Shown: positions 15,314-24,032, numbered from the stretch's first letter. The stretch: DNA of 44,608 nucleotides from Alistipes senegalensis (GCA_023665825.1 JAMPDE010000002.1:410242-454849), one strand, 5' to 3'. Program-made: numbers and translations. The notes: generated by a model from the sequence alone, not told the origin.

Positions 15314-18300
15314 ATGGATCAGTTCAACCCTATTCTCCCCGACGAGGCGCAGGCCCGCTACGTCTTCATGAAATACCGCATCCACCGGATTCTGCTGGTG
15401 TGTTGCAGCTACGACGGCTACATCTTGGAGGAGGACGGGCGCATCGAAGCGCAAATCAACCGCGAATACCTCGACCTCAACATCTCCAACCCGCCCTCGT
15501 TCACGCGCGTGAGCTCGACGGGCGAAGCATTGGAACTGCTCGAACGCGACCGTTCGTTCGATTTCATTCTGACGATGTACAACGTCGGCGAGCCGGACGT
15601 CTTCACCTTCGCCAAAACGGTCAAGGAGCGTTATCCGCACATCCCGGTCGCCCTGCTGACCTCGTTCTCGAAGGACATCTACCGCCGCATCGAGGAGCAG
15701 GACCGCTCGGGGCTCGACTACGTCTTTTCGTGGCACGGCAACCCCGAACTCATCATCGCCATCATCAAGCTGGTCGAGGACAAGATGAACGCCGCAGAGG
15801 ACATCCTGCACGGCGGCGTGCAGGCCATCCTGCTGGTCGAGGATTCGATCCGCTTCTACTCGACCTACCTGCCCGAGCTCTACAAGCTGCTGCTGCTGCA
15901 AAACACCGAATTCCTGAAAGACGCGTTCAACGAACAGCAGCAGGTGCTGCGCAAGCGGGCGCGGCCGAAAATCCTGCTGGCCACCTGCTACGACGAGGCG
16001 GTCGAGCTCTACGACCGTTACCGCAACAACCTGCTGGGCGTCATCTCCGACGTCGGCTTCGTCCTGCACCGCCACGACAACCCCTCCGCCGAGAAACTCG
16101 ACGCCGGCATCGACCTCTGCCGGCATATCCGGCGCGACAACCCGCTGATGCCCGTGCTGCTGCAATCGTCGCAGACCAACTTCGCGGCGGCCGCCCGCGA
16201 ACTGGGAGCGGGATTCATCGCCAAAAACTCGAAAACGCTGCTCCAGCAGCTGCACGACTACATCGCGACCGAATTCGCGTTCGGCGACTTCGTGTTCAAA
16301 GACCTGCATACGGGCGCCGAAATAGGGCGGGCCAAAGACCTCGCGCAGATGCAGCAGCTCATCGCGACTATCCCCGACGACGTGTTCGAGTACCACACCT
16401 CGCAGAACCACCTGTCGAAATGGCTCTACTCGCGCGGACTGTTCCCGCTGGCCGCCGCTATCCGCCGGCTCGACAAAGACCACTTCGCCACCGTCGCCGA
16501 ACACCGCAGCGCGCTGGTCGTGCTGATACGCGACTACCGCACGCTGCTCGGGCAGGGGGTCGTGGCGCGTTTCGATGCCGAAACCTACTCCGACGCCGTA
16601 GCGTTCGCCCGCATCGGCGACGGGTCGCTGGGCGGCAAGGCGCGCGGCTTGGCTTTCATGAACTCGATGTTGATAAAATACCGGCAGTACGACAAGTACG
16701 AGGGCGTGCGCGTCATGATTCCGCGTTCGGTGGTCATCGCGACCGAATTTTTCGACGAATTCATCGTCGAGAACGGCCTGCAATACGTCATCGAGCAGGA
16801 ACTGCCCGACGAGGAGGTGCTGGGCGAATTCGTCGCCTCGACCGTTCCGCAGCGGTTGCAGGAGGCGTTGAAAGCCTACATCCGCACCGTGCGCAAACCG
16901 CTGGCCGTGCGCTCGTCGTCGAAGCTGGAAGATTCGCACTACCAGCCGTTCGCGGGCATCTACTCGACCTACATGATTCCCTACGTCGCCAACGAAGACC
17001 AGATGCTGCGCCTGCTGCTCAAAGCGGTCAAGAGCGTCTACGCGTCGGTCTACTTCGCAGCGTCGCGCGCCTACATCGCCTCGTCGCAGAACGTGCTGTC
17101 GGAGGAGAAGATGGCCGTCATCGTGCAGGAGGTGTGCGGCACGGAGCAGGACGGACTGTTTCTGCCGACCTTCTCGGGCGTGGCGCGCTCGATCAACTGC
17201 TACCCGCTGGGCGACGAACGACCCGAAGACGGCGTGTGCAACGTGGCGATGGGACTGGGTAAAATCGTGGTCGACGGCGGCCGCACGCTGCGTTTCTCGC
17301 CCCGCCACCCGCACAAGGTGCTGCAAACCTCGACGCCCGAACTGGCCCTGCGCGACACGCAGAACGAAGTGCTGGCCCTCGACCTGCGGCCCGAAGAGTT
17401 CCGCACCTCGATCGACGATGCAGTGAACCTGCGGCGGCTGGGCCTCGCCGAAATCGCCGGACTGCACCATACGCGCCACGTCGCGTCGGTGTGGGATCGC
17501 GACAACGAACGCATTTCGGACAGCCCCGACGACAAGGGACGGCGCGTCATCACGTTCAACAACATCTTGAAATACAAAACTTTTCCGTTGGCCGGCATCG
17601 TGTCGGACATCCTCCGCATGGGTTCCGAAGAGATGCGCTGTCCGGTCGAAGTGGAGTTCGCCGCCGACATGGATGTCGCGGCGGGCGAACAGCAGGTGTT
17701 CAACCTGCTGCAAATCCGCCCGATCATCGACACCCAAGACAACCGGCCGGTCGACTGGGCGGCGGAGCGGGTGGCCGACGCCCTGATTTACGGCGAAAAC
17801 GCGCTCGGCATCGGCGCGATGAACGACCTCGCCGACATCATCTACGTGAAACCCGATGCGTTCGATTCGCTCGCGACGGAACGCATCGCCGAAGAGTTGC
17901 TGGCGTTCAACGCCCGCATGCGCGACGAGGGACGCGGCTACATCTTGGCGGGGCCGGGCCGCTGGGGTTCGTCCGACCCCTATTTGGGGGTGCCGGCCAA
18001 GTGGACGCATATTTCCGAAGCGAAGGTCATCGTCGAATGCGGCATTCCGCAGTTCGAGGTCGAACCGTCGCAAGGCACCCACTTCTTCCAGAACGTCACC
18101 TCGCTGGGTGTCGGGTATCTGACCATCGCGCCGCATCGGGGCGACGGCGTGTTCCGCATCGGGGAGCTGGACGCCCGTCCGGCCATTCACGAGGGAACCT
18201 ACCTGCGGCAAGTCCGGTTCCCCGAACCGCTGCGGGTCTGCATCGACGGCCGCACGAACAAGGGAATCGTCGCAATTCCGAATTTTATTAGCGCTACGGA

Positions 18301-18340
18301 CAGTCATCGGGCTTCGGAAGGTTCGGAAGCGCCCGCTTAA
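15314..18340 (+). CDS. Two receiver-like domains fused to a PEP/pyruvate-binding (PPDK N-terminal) domain
   Basis: A 1008-residue cytosolic protein. Two receiver-like domains come first (about 25-150, RIHRILLVCCSYDGYILEEDG; and about 168-330, QAILLVEDSIRFYS with a possible acceptor Asp in GVISDVGF near 243). A phosphoenolpyruvate-synthase-type ATP-grasp domain follows from about 430 (IGDGSLGGKARGLAFMN, then LAVRSSSKLEDS near 528). The C-terminal part has a conserved ILAGPGRWGSSDPYLG (about 877). I find no GGxTSHxA phosphohistidine swivel, so it should not act as a normal PEP synthase or PPDK. Related proteins are known as uncharacterised in Bacteroidota. The last 15 or so residues are encoded by one copy of an imperfect repeat. 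Met19 is an alternative start. Confidence 0.85.
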   Translation: MDQFNPILPDEAQARYVFMKYRIHRILLVCCSYDGYILEEDGRIEAQINREYLDLNISNPPSFTRVSSTGEALELLERDRSFDFILTMYNVGEPDVFTFAKTVKERYPHIPVALLTSFSKDIYRRIEEQDRSGLDYVFSWHGNPELIIAIIKLVEDKMNAAEDILHGGVQAILLVEDSIRFYSTYLPELYKLLLLQNTEFLKDAFNEQQQVLRKRARPKILLATCYDEAVELYDRYRNNLLGVISDVGFVLHRHDNPSAEKLDAGIDLCRHIRRDNPLMPVLLQSSQTNFAAAARELGAGFIAKNSKTLLQQLHDYIATEFAFGDFVFKDLHTGAEIGRAKDLAQMQQLIATIPDDVFEYHTSQNHLSKWLYSRGLFPLAAAIRRLDKDHFATVAEHRSALVVLIRDYRTLLGQGVVARFDAETYSDAVAFARIGDGSLGGKARGLAFMNSMLIKYRQYDKYEGVRVMIPRSVVIATEFFDEFIVENGLQYVIEQELPDEEVLGEFVASTVPQRLQEALKAYIRTVRKPLAVRSSSKLEDSHYQPFAGIYSTYMIPYVANEDQMLRLLLKAVKSVYASVYFAASRAYIASSQNVLSEEKMAVIVQEVCGTEQDGLFLPTFSGVARSINCYPLGDERPEDGVCNVAMGLGKIVVDGGRTLRFSPRHPHKVLQTSTPELALRDTQNEVLALDLRPEEFRTSIDDAVNLRRLGLAEIAGLHHTRHVASVWDRDNERISDSPDDKGRRVITFNNILKYKTFPLAGIVSDILRMGSEEMRCPVEVEFAADMDVAAGEQQVFNLLQIRPIIDTQDNRPVDWAAERVADALIYGENALGIGAMNDLADIIYVKPDAFDSLATERIAEELLAFNARMRDEGRGYILAGPGRWGSSDPYLGVPAKWTHISEAKVIVECGIPQFEVEPSQGTHFFQNVTSLGVGYLTIAPHRGDGVFRIGELDARPAIHEGTYLRQVRFPEPLRVCIDGRTNKGIVAIPNFISATDSHRASEGSEAPA

Positions 18341-18400
18341 AAAGCGGGTTTCAAGCGCTACGGGCGGTCAGTATGCTTCGGACGGTCGGAAGCGCGCTCG
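18291..18400. repeat. Two imperfect direct repeats, the first inside the 3' end of the PEP-binding gene
   Basis: Copy 1 starts at 18291 and copy 2 at 18355; each is about 46 bp. Shared blocks are GCGCTACGG, then GCTTCGGA and GGAAGCGC. Each copy can also pair its GCGCT end with its AGCGC end. Copy 1 encodes the C-terminal residues after FIS and includes the run-up to the TAA; copy 2 is intergenic. Confidence 0.7.
18332..18350 (+). terminator. Short hairpin at the stop codon of the PEP-binding gene
   Basis: CCCGCTT, loop AAA, AAGCGGG, then TT. The stem is 7 bp and the stop codon lies in its loop side. The T-run is very short, so this is at best a weak terminator. Confidence 0.4.
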
Positions 18401-18419
18401 TCCAATTCATAATTTTTCG

Positions 18420-18427
18420 TATTTTTG
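18420..18427 (+). promoter_or_regulatory. -7 promoter box of kbl-lrp
   Basis: TATTTTTG matches TAnnTTTG and lies 31 nt before the kbl ATG at 18459. No convincing -33 TTTG is visible. Confidence 0.6.
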
Positions 18428-18458
18428 TAAAATCACAGAAAATAAACCACATAAAACC

Positions 18459-19646
18459 ATGTACGACAATTTCAGAAAATATCTGCGGCAGGAGCTGGAC
18501 GCCATCGAAGCGGCGGGGCTCTACAAACGCGAACGCGTCATCTGCTCGCCCCAACAGGCCGAAATCGAAGTGGCAGGACGCAAGGTGCTGAACTTCTGCG
18601 CCAATAACTATCTCGGCCTGTCGGACAACCCGCGCCTCGTCGAGGCGGCGAAGCGGGCGATGGACGCACGCGGCTACGGCATGTCGTCGGTGCGCTTCAT
18701 CTGCGGGTGTCAGGACATCCACAAGGAGCTCGAAAAGGCCATTGCGGACTATTTCGGCACCGAAGACACGATTCTCTACGCCGCCTGCTTCGATGCCAAC
18801 GGCGGGGTTTTCGAGCCGCTGTTCGGCGAGGAGGACGCCATCATCAGCGATGCGCTCAACCACGCCTCGATCATCGACGGCGTGCGCTTATGCAAGGCCG
18901 TGCGCTACCGCTACGCCAACGCCGACATGGCCGAGCTGGAAGAGTGCCTGAAAAAAGCGCAGGCGCAGCGTTTCCGCATCATCTGCACCGACGGCGTATT
19001 CTCAATGGACGGCAACGCCGCCCCGCTGGACAAAATCTGCGCTTTGGCCGAAAAATACGACGCGCTGGTCATGGTCGACGAATGCCACTCGGCAGGCGTG
19101 CTGGGCAAGACGGGGCGCGGCATCACCGAACTCTATAACCTGCGCGGGCAAGTGGATATTCTGACCGGCACGCTCGGCAAAGCGTTCGGCGGCGCGGTGG
19201 GCGGATTCACGACCGGCCGCAAGGAGATCATCGACATGCTGCGCCAGCGGTCGCGGCCCTACTTGTTCTCCAACTCGCTGCCCCCCGCCGTCGTGGGTGC
19301 GGGCATCGAATTGTTCAAGATGCTGGGCGAAAGCGACGAAATCCACGACCGACTGGTCGCCAACGTCGAACACTTCCGCACGGCGATGCTGGCCGCCGGA
19401 TTCGACATCAAACCGACGCAATCGGCCATTTGCGCCGTGATGCTCTACGACGCGAAGCTGTCGCAGGAGTTCGCGGCCCGTTTGCAGGACGAGGGAGTCT
19501 TCGTCACGGGATTCTACTATCCGGTCGTACCGAAGGGGCAGGCCCGCATCCGCGTGCAGGTGTCGGCCGGACACACCACCGAACAGCTCGACCGCTGCGT
19601 GGCGGCGTTCGTCAAGGTGGGAAAGGAACTGAACGTGTTGAAATAG
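18459..19646 (+). CDS. kbl: Glycine C-acetyltransferase (2-amino-3-ketobutyrate CoA ligase)
   Basis: PLP enzyme that converts 2-amino-3-ketobutyrate and CoA to glycine and acetyl-CoA, the second step of threonine degradation through threonine dehydrogenase. It has 395 residues and the fold of the alpha-oxoamine synthases. Key residues: Lys241 in LTGTLGKAFGG (Schiff base), VDECHS at Asp207 and His210, and NHAS at His135. Met1 (MYDNFRKYL) matches the family N-terminus. An Lrp-type regulator gene follows after 7 nt and is probably co-transcribed. Threonine dehydrogenase (tdh) is not in the window. Serine palmitoyltransferase or AONS are related alternatives, but the length and the FCANNYLGLS motif with FICGCQDIHKELE favour Kbl. 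Confidence 0.92.
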   Translation: MYDNFRKYLRQELDAIEAAGLYKRERVICSPQQAEIEVAGRKVLNFCANNYLGLSDNPRLVEAAKRAMDARGYGMSSVRFICGCQDIHKELEKAIADYFGTEDTILYAACFDANGGVFEPLFGEEDAIISDALNHASIIDGVRLCKAVRYRYANADMAELEECLKKAQAQRFRIICTDGVFSMDGNAAPLDKICALAEKYDALVMVDECHSAGVLGKTGRGITELYNLRGQVDILTGTLGKAFGGAVGGFTTGRKEIIDMLRQRSRPYLFSNSLPPAVVGAGIELFKMLGESDEIHDRLVANVEHFRTAMLAAGFDIKPTQSAICAVMLYDAKLSQEFAARLQDEGVFVTGFYYPVVPKGQARIRVQVSAGHTTEQLDRCVAAFVKVGKELNVLK

Positions 19647-19653
19647 TACGGAG

Positions 19654-20133
19654 ATGGCAAAAGCGAAACTCGACGCGATCGACTACAAAATCCTGCGGGC
19701 GCTGCTCGCCAATGCGCGGATGCCCTTTTTGGAGATCGCCCGCGAATGCGGGATTTCGGGCGCGGCCATCCACCAGCGCATCCGCAAGCTGGAAGAGGCG
19801 AAAGTGATTCTGGGCAGCCGGCTGGTCGTCGACCCCAAGATGCTGGGATTCGACGTCTGCGCGCACATCCAAATCACGATGAAAGACCCGCAGCTGCTCC
19901 ACAAGACGGTGGAGCTGCTGAAAGAGATTCCCGAAATCGTCGAATGCCACTTCATCACGGGCAACGGCAACATCTTGGTGAAGATGTACTGCGTGGACAA
20001 CGAACACCTGATGCACACCATTTTCGACGGAATCCTGCGGATTCAGGGAGTCGCCTCGACCGAGACTTCGCTGTCGCTGCAAGAGCTCATCCAGCGTCAG
20101 ATCGACATCGAATTCGTCGACGAGGGCGAGTAG
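19654..20133 (+). CDS. Lrp/AsnC family transcriptional regulator
   Basis: A 159-residue amino-acid-responsive regulator. The N-terminal helix-turn-helix (about 5-60, LDAIDYKILRALLANARMPF, then ISGAAIHQRIRKLEE) is followed by a RAM/AsnC ligand-binding domain (about 70-150, including EIVECHFITGNGNILVKMY). It lies 7 nt behind kbl, with a GGAG just before its ATG, so it probably forms a two-gene operon with kbl. Inferred role: sensing an amino acid such as glycine, threonine or leucine and controlling this or other amino-acid genes. The effector cannot be read from the sequence. Confidence 0.9.
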   Translation: MAKAKLDAIDYKILRALLANARMPFLEIARECGISGAAIHQRIRKLEEAKVILGSRLVVDPKMLGFDVCAHIQITMKDPQLLHKTVELLKEIPEIVECHFITGNGNILVKMYCVDNEHLMHTIFDGILRIQGVASTETSLSLQELIQRQIDIEFVDEGE

Positions 20134-20153
20134 CGGCGATTCGCATCGAACGG

Positions 20154-20188
20154 AAACGGCGGCCGGATGTATTTCGGCCGCCGTTTTT
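20154..20188. terminator. Strong bidirectional terminator between lrp-like gene and folE
   Basis: AAACGGCGGCCG, 9-nt loop, CGGCCGCCGTTT: a perfect 12-bp GC-rich stem with T-rich (plus) and A-rich flanks. It ends both the kbl-lrp transcript and the convergent folE operon. Confidence 0.85.
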
Positions 20189-20208
20189 GTATCGCCTGCT
20201 TGCGCGGT

Positions 20209-20814
20209 CTACCGGTAGCGGTGCGAAATCAGCGTCATGAACTCCTCGCGCGTGCGGTGGTCGGACAAGAAGATGCCCGTGAACGCCGACGTGGTCGTCG
20301 CCGACTGCTGTTTCTCGATGCCGCGCATCTGCATGCACATGTGGCTCGCTTCGATGACGACGGCCACGCCCATCGGATTCAACGCCTCCTGAATGCAGTC
20401 GCGAATCTGTACCGTCAACCGTTCCTGCACCTGCAACCGGCGCGAGAAGCACTCCACGACCCGCGCGATTTTCGACAGGCCGGTGATGTGGCCGTTCGGA
20501 ATGTAGGCCACGTGCGCCTTGCCGTAGAACGGCAGCATGTGGTGTTCGCACATCGAGTAGAGTTCGATATCCTTGACCAGCACCATCTGCTTGTACTCCT
20601 CGCGGAACATCGCCGAGCGGATGATTTCGAGCGGGTCGTCGTCGTAGCCTTTCATCAGGAACGACATCGCTTTCGCCACGCGTTCGGGGGTCTTCAACAG
20701 TCCCTCGCGCGTGGGGTCTTCGCCCAAAAGCCGCAGAATCGCTTCGTAGTGGCTTCGGAGTTCCCCGACCGTTTTTTCAGAAAAACGTTCCTCTTTTTCG
20801 TATCGTTTGTCCAT
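20209..20814 (-). CDS. folE: GTP cyclohydrolase I
   Basis: Converts GTP to 7,8-dihydroneopterin triphosphate, the first step of tetrahydrofolate synthesis and also of some tRNA queuosine routes. The 201-residue protein has the zinc ligands in [10 protein letters not shown] (Cys89, His91/His92) and HMCMQMRG (Cys160), as well as [16 protein letters not shown] and [20 protein letters not shown]. The length is usual for type IA. It starts 12 nt after the prfB stop codon, as the last gene of the cysS-MATE-kinase-like-prfB-folE run. Confidence 0.96.
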   Translation of the reverse strand: MDKRYEKEERFSEKTVGELRSHYEAILRLLGEDPTREGLLKTPERVAKAMSFLMKGYDDDPLEIIRSAMFREEYKQMVLVKDIELYSMCEHHMLPFYGKAHVAYIPNGHITGLSKIARVVECFSRRLQVQERLTVQIRDCIQEALNPMGVAVVIEASHMCMQMRGIEKQQSATTTSAFTGIFLSDHRTREEFMTLISHRYR

Positions 20815-20826
20815 AAGTATAATATC

Positions 20827-21939
20827 TTACGCTTCCCCGCCGAACTCCATCAGGTAGGCCTTGATGAACAGATCCAGATCGCCGTCCATGACCGTTTCGA
20901 CCGCCGACGTCTGCACGTTGGTGCGGTGGTCTTTCACGCGGCGGTCGTCGAACACATAGGAGCGGATCTGCGAACCCCATTCGATTTTCTTTTTCGAGGC
21001 TTCCAGCGCCTGTTGCGTCGCCATGCGTTTGTCCAGTTCGCGCTGGTAGAGTTTCGAGCGCAGGATGCGCATCGCGTTTTCGCGGTTCATCAGCTGCGAG
21101 CGGGTCTCCATGTTCTCGATGAGGAATTCGACCGGTTCGCCCGTGTCGGCGTCCTTACCGTGATAGCGCAGACGCACGGCCGTCTCGACCTTGTTGACGT
21201 TCTGCCCGCCCGCGCCCGACGAACGGAACGTGTCCCACTCGATGTCGGCCGGATTGACCGTGATTTCGATGGTGTCGTCGACCGCCGGCGACACGAATAC
21301 CGACGCGAACGTGGTCTGCCGCTTGTTGTTGGCATTGAACGGCGACAGCCGCACCATGCGGTGCACGCCGTTCTCGCTTTTCAGATAGCCGTAGGCGTAT
21401 TCGCCCTCGAACTCCAACGTGCACGACTTCACGCCCACCTCGTCGCCAGCCTGATAGTCGAGCACCTTGACCTTGTAGCCGTGCGCCTCGCCCCAGCGGG
21501 TGTACATGCGCAGGAGCATCGACGCCCAGTCGAGCGCTTCGGTGCCGCCCGCACCGGCGTTGATGTCCAGAATGGCGCCCAGCTTGTCCTCGTCGCGCCG
21601 CAGCATGTTGCGCATTTCGAGCTTCTCGACCGCATCGAGCGCGGCGGCGTACTGCGCGTCCATCTCCTGCTCGGTCATGACCCCCTCTTTCAGAAAATCA
21701 GGCATCAGCTGCAAATCCTCGACCCGCCGCCGCACGTCGTCGTACTCCTCGACCCACGCCTTGATGCCGGCCACCTTGCGCAGCTGCTCGCGCGCCCGGT
21801 CGGGATTCTCCCAGAAATCGGGTTCTTGGGTCTTCTCCTCCTCGTTGCGAAGGTCGATGCGTTTCTGCTCGATGTCCAAGCACTGTTCGAGCCGTTCGCG
21901 ACGGCCTTCGAGCTCCTTTATTTGTTCGGCAAGTACCAT
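20827..21939 (-). CDS. prfB: Peptide chain release factor 2, without programmed frameshift
   Basis: Recognises UGA and UAA stop codons and releases the finished peptide. The 370-residue protein shows the RF2 tripeptide SPF (199-201, in RLSPFNANNK) and the catalytic GGQ (244-246, in SSGAGGQNVNK). The start is ATG 21939 (MVLAEQIKELEG), 7 nt after the upstream kinase-like gene; an open frame continues to 22317 only because it is the shadow of that gene. At the position of the usual autoregulatory frameshift (CUU UGA in E. coli, YLDYD), this gene reads TGC TTG GAC ATC in one continuous frame (CLDIE), so there is no in-frame UGA. Confidence 0.95.
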   Translation of the reverse strand: MVLAEQIKELEGRRERLEQCLDIEQKRIDLRNEEEKTQEPDFWENPDRAREQLRKVAGIKAWVEEYDDVRRRVEDLQLMPDFLKEGVMTEQEMDAQYAAALDAVEKLEMRNMLRRDEDKLGAILDINAGAGGTEALDWASMLLRMYTRWGEAHGYKVKVLDYQAGDEVGVKSCTLEFEGEYAYGYLKSENGVHRMVRLSPFNANNKRQTTFASVFVSPAVDDTIEITVNPADIEWDTFRSSGAGGQNVNKVETAVRLRYHGKDADTGEPVEFLIENMETRSQLMNRENAMRILRSKLYQRELDKRMATQQALEASKKKIEWGSQIRSYVFDDRRVKDHRTNVQTSAVETVMDGDLDLFIKAYLMEFGGEA

Positions 21940-21946
21940 AATCCGG

Positions 21947-22582
21947 TCAGAATTTCGTTTGCAGTTTCCGTTCGGCGAAGGCGATGATGCACTCCGCCGT
22001 GCCGTCGATGCCCAGCAGCGACGAGTTGACGCACAGCCCGTAGGTCGCCGCCGCACCCCAGCGGCGTCCGCTGTAATAGTCGTAGTAGGCCGCCCGGCGT
22101 GCGTCCGTGCGTTCCATGCGGGCTTCGGCTTCGACCGGGTCGATGCCGTCCGCGCGGCACAGCCGCTCGATGCGGTCGGCGCGGTCGGCCGTGATGAATA
22201 CGCTGATGCAGCGCGGGTCGTCGCGCAGGATGTAGTCGGCGCACCGCCCCACGAAAATAGCCGATTCGCGCGCCGCGATGTCACGGATAACGTCGCTCTG
22301 AATCTTGAACAGCGCATCGTTCGACAGCACGTTGTCGCCCGCGCCGGTGTCGCCCGCGAACGGCGAGCGGAGGTAGCCGATAAGGCTCGACAGCATGCCG
22401 CGCGACTCTTTTTCGTCGGCTTTCTCGAAAAATTCGGGGTACAATCCGCTCTGTTCGGCGGCCAGCGCGACCAATTGACGGTCGTACATGCGGATGCCGA
22501 GCCGTTCGGCGATGCGTTCGCCGACGGCGCGTCCGCCGCTGCCCAGTTGCCGGCCGATGGTGATGATGACGTTACGATTCAC
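21947..22582 (-). CDS. Cytidylate-kinase-like P-loop protein
   Basis: A 211-residue protein of the cytidylate-kinase-like family (PF13189 type). The N-terminal IITIGRQLGSGGRAVGERIA is a P-loop-like GRxxGSGG motif, and it continues with RLGIRMYDRQLVALAAEQSG. Later parts include IFVGRCADYILRD and VFITADRADRIERL. The physiological substrate of this family is not established; the main CMP kinase Cmk is usually a separate gene. Its start overlaps the end of the MATE gene by 11 nt, and prfB begins 7 nt after it, so translation is likely coupled. Confidence 0.85.
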   Translation of the reverse strand: MNRNVIITIGRQLGSGGRAVGERIAERLGIRMYDRQLVALAAEQSGLYPEFFEKADEKESRGMLSSLIGYLRSPFAGDTGAGDNVLSNDALFKIQSDVIRDIAARESAIFVGRCADYILRDDPRCISVFITADRADRIERLCRADGIDPVEAEARMERTDARRAAYYDYYSGRRWGAAATYGLCVNSSLLGIDGTAECIIAFAERKLQTKF

Positions 22583-23957
22583 AGTGAGTTATTTTGGAAA
22601 AGCGGCGCAACTCGCGCATCAGCAGCACGAACGCCACGAACGAGGCCAGCAAATCGGAGAGCGGCATGGCGCACCACACGCCCCAGCTGCCGTTCCACTC
22701 GGTATAGCGGTCGAAGAACGGCGGCAGGAAAATCAGTCCGGGCAGCAGGAATAACAGCTGCCGCGTGAGCGACAGAAAGATCGCCTTGCCCGCCATGCCG
22801 ATGCTCTGGAAAAAGTTGGTCGAGACCATCTGGAACCCGATAATCGGGAAGAACACGAACGCGATGCGCATGCCTTCGGCGGACAAGCGAATCAGCTCGG
22901 CATCGGAGGTAAAGAGCGACACGGCCACGCGGGGCATGAACTCGCCGATAAGGAATCCGAACGTCGTGACGGCCGTCGCCCCGATAACGGTCAGCTTGAG
23001 CACGCGCAGCACACGGTCGAACTGCCGCGCACCGAAGTTGTAGCCCGCAATGGGCTGCATACCCTGATTGATGCCCATGACGATCATCACGAAGAAGAAG
23101 GCCAACCGGTTGACGATGCCGTAGGCGCCGATCGCCAAGTCGCCGCCGTACTGTTTCAGCCCCTTGTTGATAAGGATGACGATGAAACAGGCCGCCAAGT
23201 TCATCATGAAGGGCGACATGCCGATGGCGATGATGTTCTTCACAATGGCCGTCCGAAGCCGGTAGATGCCCTTTTTCAAGTGCAGCAATTCGCGTTTGTC
23301 CGACAACAGGTAGAACTGCCACGTCAGCGAAATCGCCTGCGCCAGCACCGTCGCAATGGCCGCTCCGCGAATGCCCCAGCCGAACACGTAGATGAACAGC
23401 GGGTCGAGCAGCGTGTTGATGACGACGGTGTTGATCGTCGCGTACATCGCCGTGCGCGGATGCCCTGCGGCACGCAGCACGGCGTTCAGACCCAAGTACA
23501 TGTGGGTGATGACATTGCCCCACAGGATGATGGACATGTATTCGCGGGCGTAGCCGATGGTCGCCTCGCTCGCCCCGAAGAAGTAGAGAATAGGGTCGAG
23601 GAAAATCAAGGCCGCCGCCCCGAACACGACGCCGATAATCAGGTTGAGCATCACCACGTTGCCCAACACGCGCTGGGCGGTTTCGTAGTCGCGCTGGCCG
23701 AGCCGCATCGAGATGAGCGTGGCGGCCCCGACGCCCACCAGCGACCCGAACGCGGCGGCGAGGTTCATCAGCGGGAAAGTCAGCGCCAGTCCCGAAATGG
23801 CCAGCGGCCCCACCCCATGCCCGATGAAGATGCTGTCGACCATGTTGTAGAGCGACGAGGCGGTCATGGCGATGATCGCCGGCACGGCATACTGCACCAA
23901 CAATTTACGGATGCGCTCCGTTCCCAGCTCCGTGGCTGCCGATTTCAGTTCGGACAC
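22572..23957 (-). CDS. MATE family multidrug/organic cation efflux transporter
   Basis: Inner-membrane antiporter of 461 residues with about 12 hydrophobic helices in two related halves, the usual MATE length. N-terminal motifs are ELGTERIRKLLVQYAVPAII and YNMVDSIFIGHGVGPLAISG; the second half has MVIMGINQGMQPIAGYNFGA and FFPIIGFQMVSTNFFQSIGM. These match the NorM/DinF-type group with MepA-like features. The exported compounds are unknown. It lies 75 nt behind cysS and overlaps the kinase-like gene by 11 nt. Confidence 0.92.
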   Translation of the reverse strand: MSELKSAATELGTERIRKLLVQYAVPAIIAMTASSLYNMVDSIFIGHGVGPLAISGLALTFPLMNLAAAFGSLVGVGAATLISMRLGQRDYETAQRVLGNVVMLNLIIGVVFGAAALIFLDPILYFFGASEATIGYAREYMSIILWGNVITHMYLGLNAVLRAAGHPRTAMYATINTVVINTLLDPLFIYVFGWGIRGAAIATVLAQAISLTWQFYLLSDKRELLHLKKGIYRLRTAIVKNIIAIGMSPFMMNLAACFIVILINKGLKQYGGDLAIGAYGIVNRLAFFFVMIVMGINQGMQPIAGYNFGARQFDRVLRVLKLTVIGATAVTTFGFLIGEFMPRVAVSLFTSDAELIRLSAEGMRIAFVFFPIIGFQMVSTNFFQSIGMAGKAIFLSLTRQLLFLLPGLIFLPPFFDRYTEWNGSWGVWCAMPLSDLLASFVAFVLLMRELRRFSKITHCES

Positions 23958-24032
23958 TTCGATTCAAATGAAAGGTTACGAACGAAAAGTTTCTGCGGCG
24001 GACTTTCTCCCTTCCGCTTTTCGATGCTTGCA

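Noticed and set aside
15299-18307. Very long open frame on the minus strand opposite the receiver/PEP-binding gene
   Set aside because: Its protein is rich in Val, Asp, Arg and Gln in a pattern typical of antisense to GC-rich codons, with no recognisable domain. Similar shadows lie opposite ftsI, DUF2723, prfB and the S8 protease.
21940-22317. In-frame upstream extension of prfB
   Set aside because: It overlaps the cytidylate-kinase-like gene in another frame and lacks RF2 similarity; MVLAEQIKELEG is a normal RF2 start.
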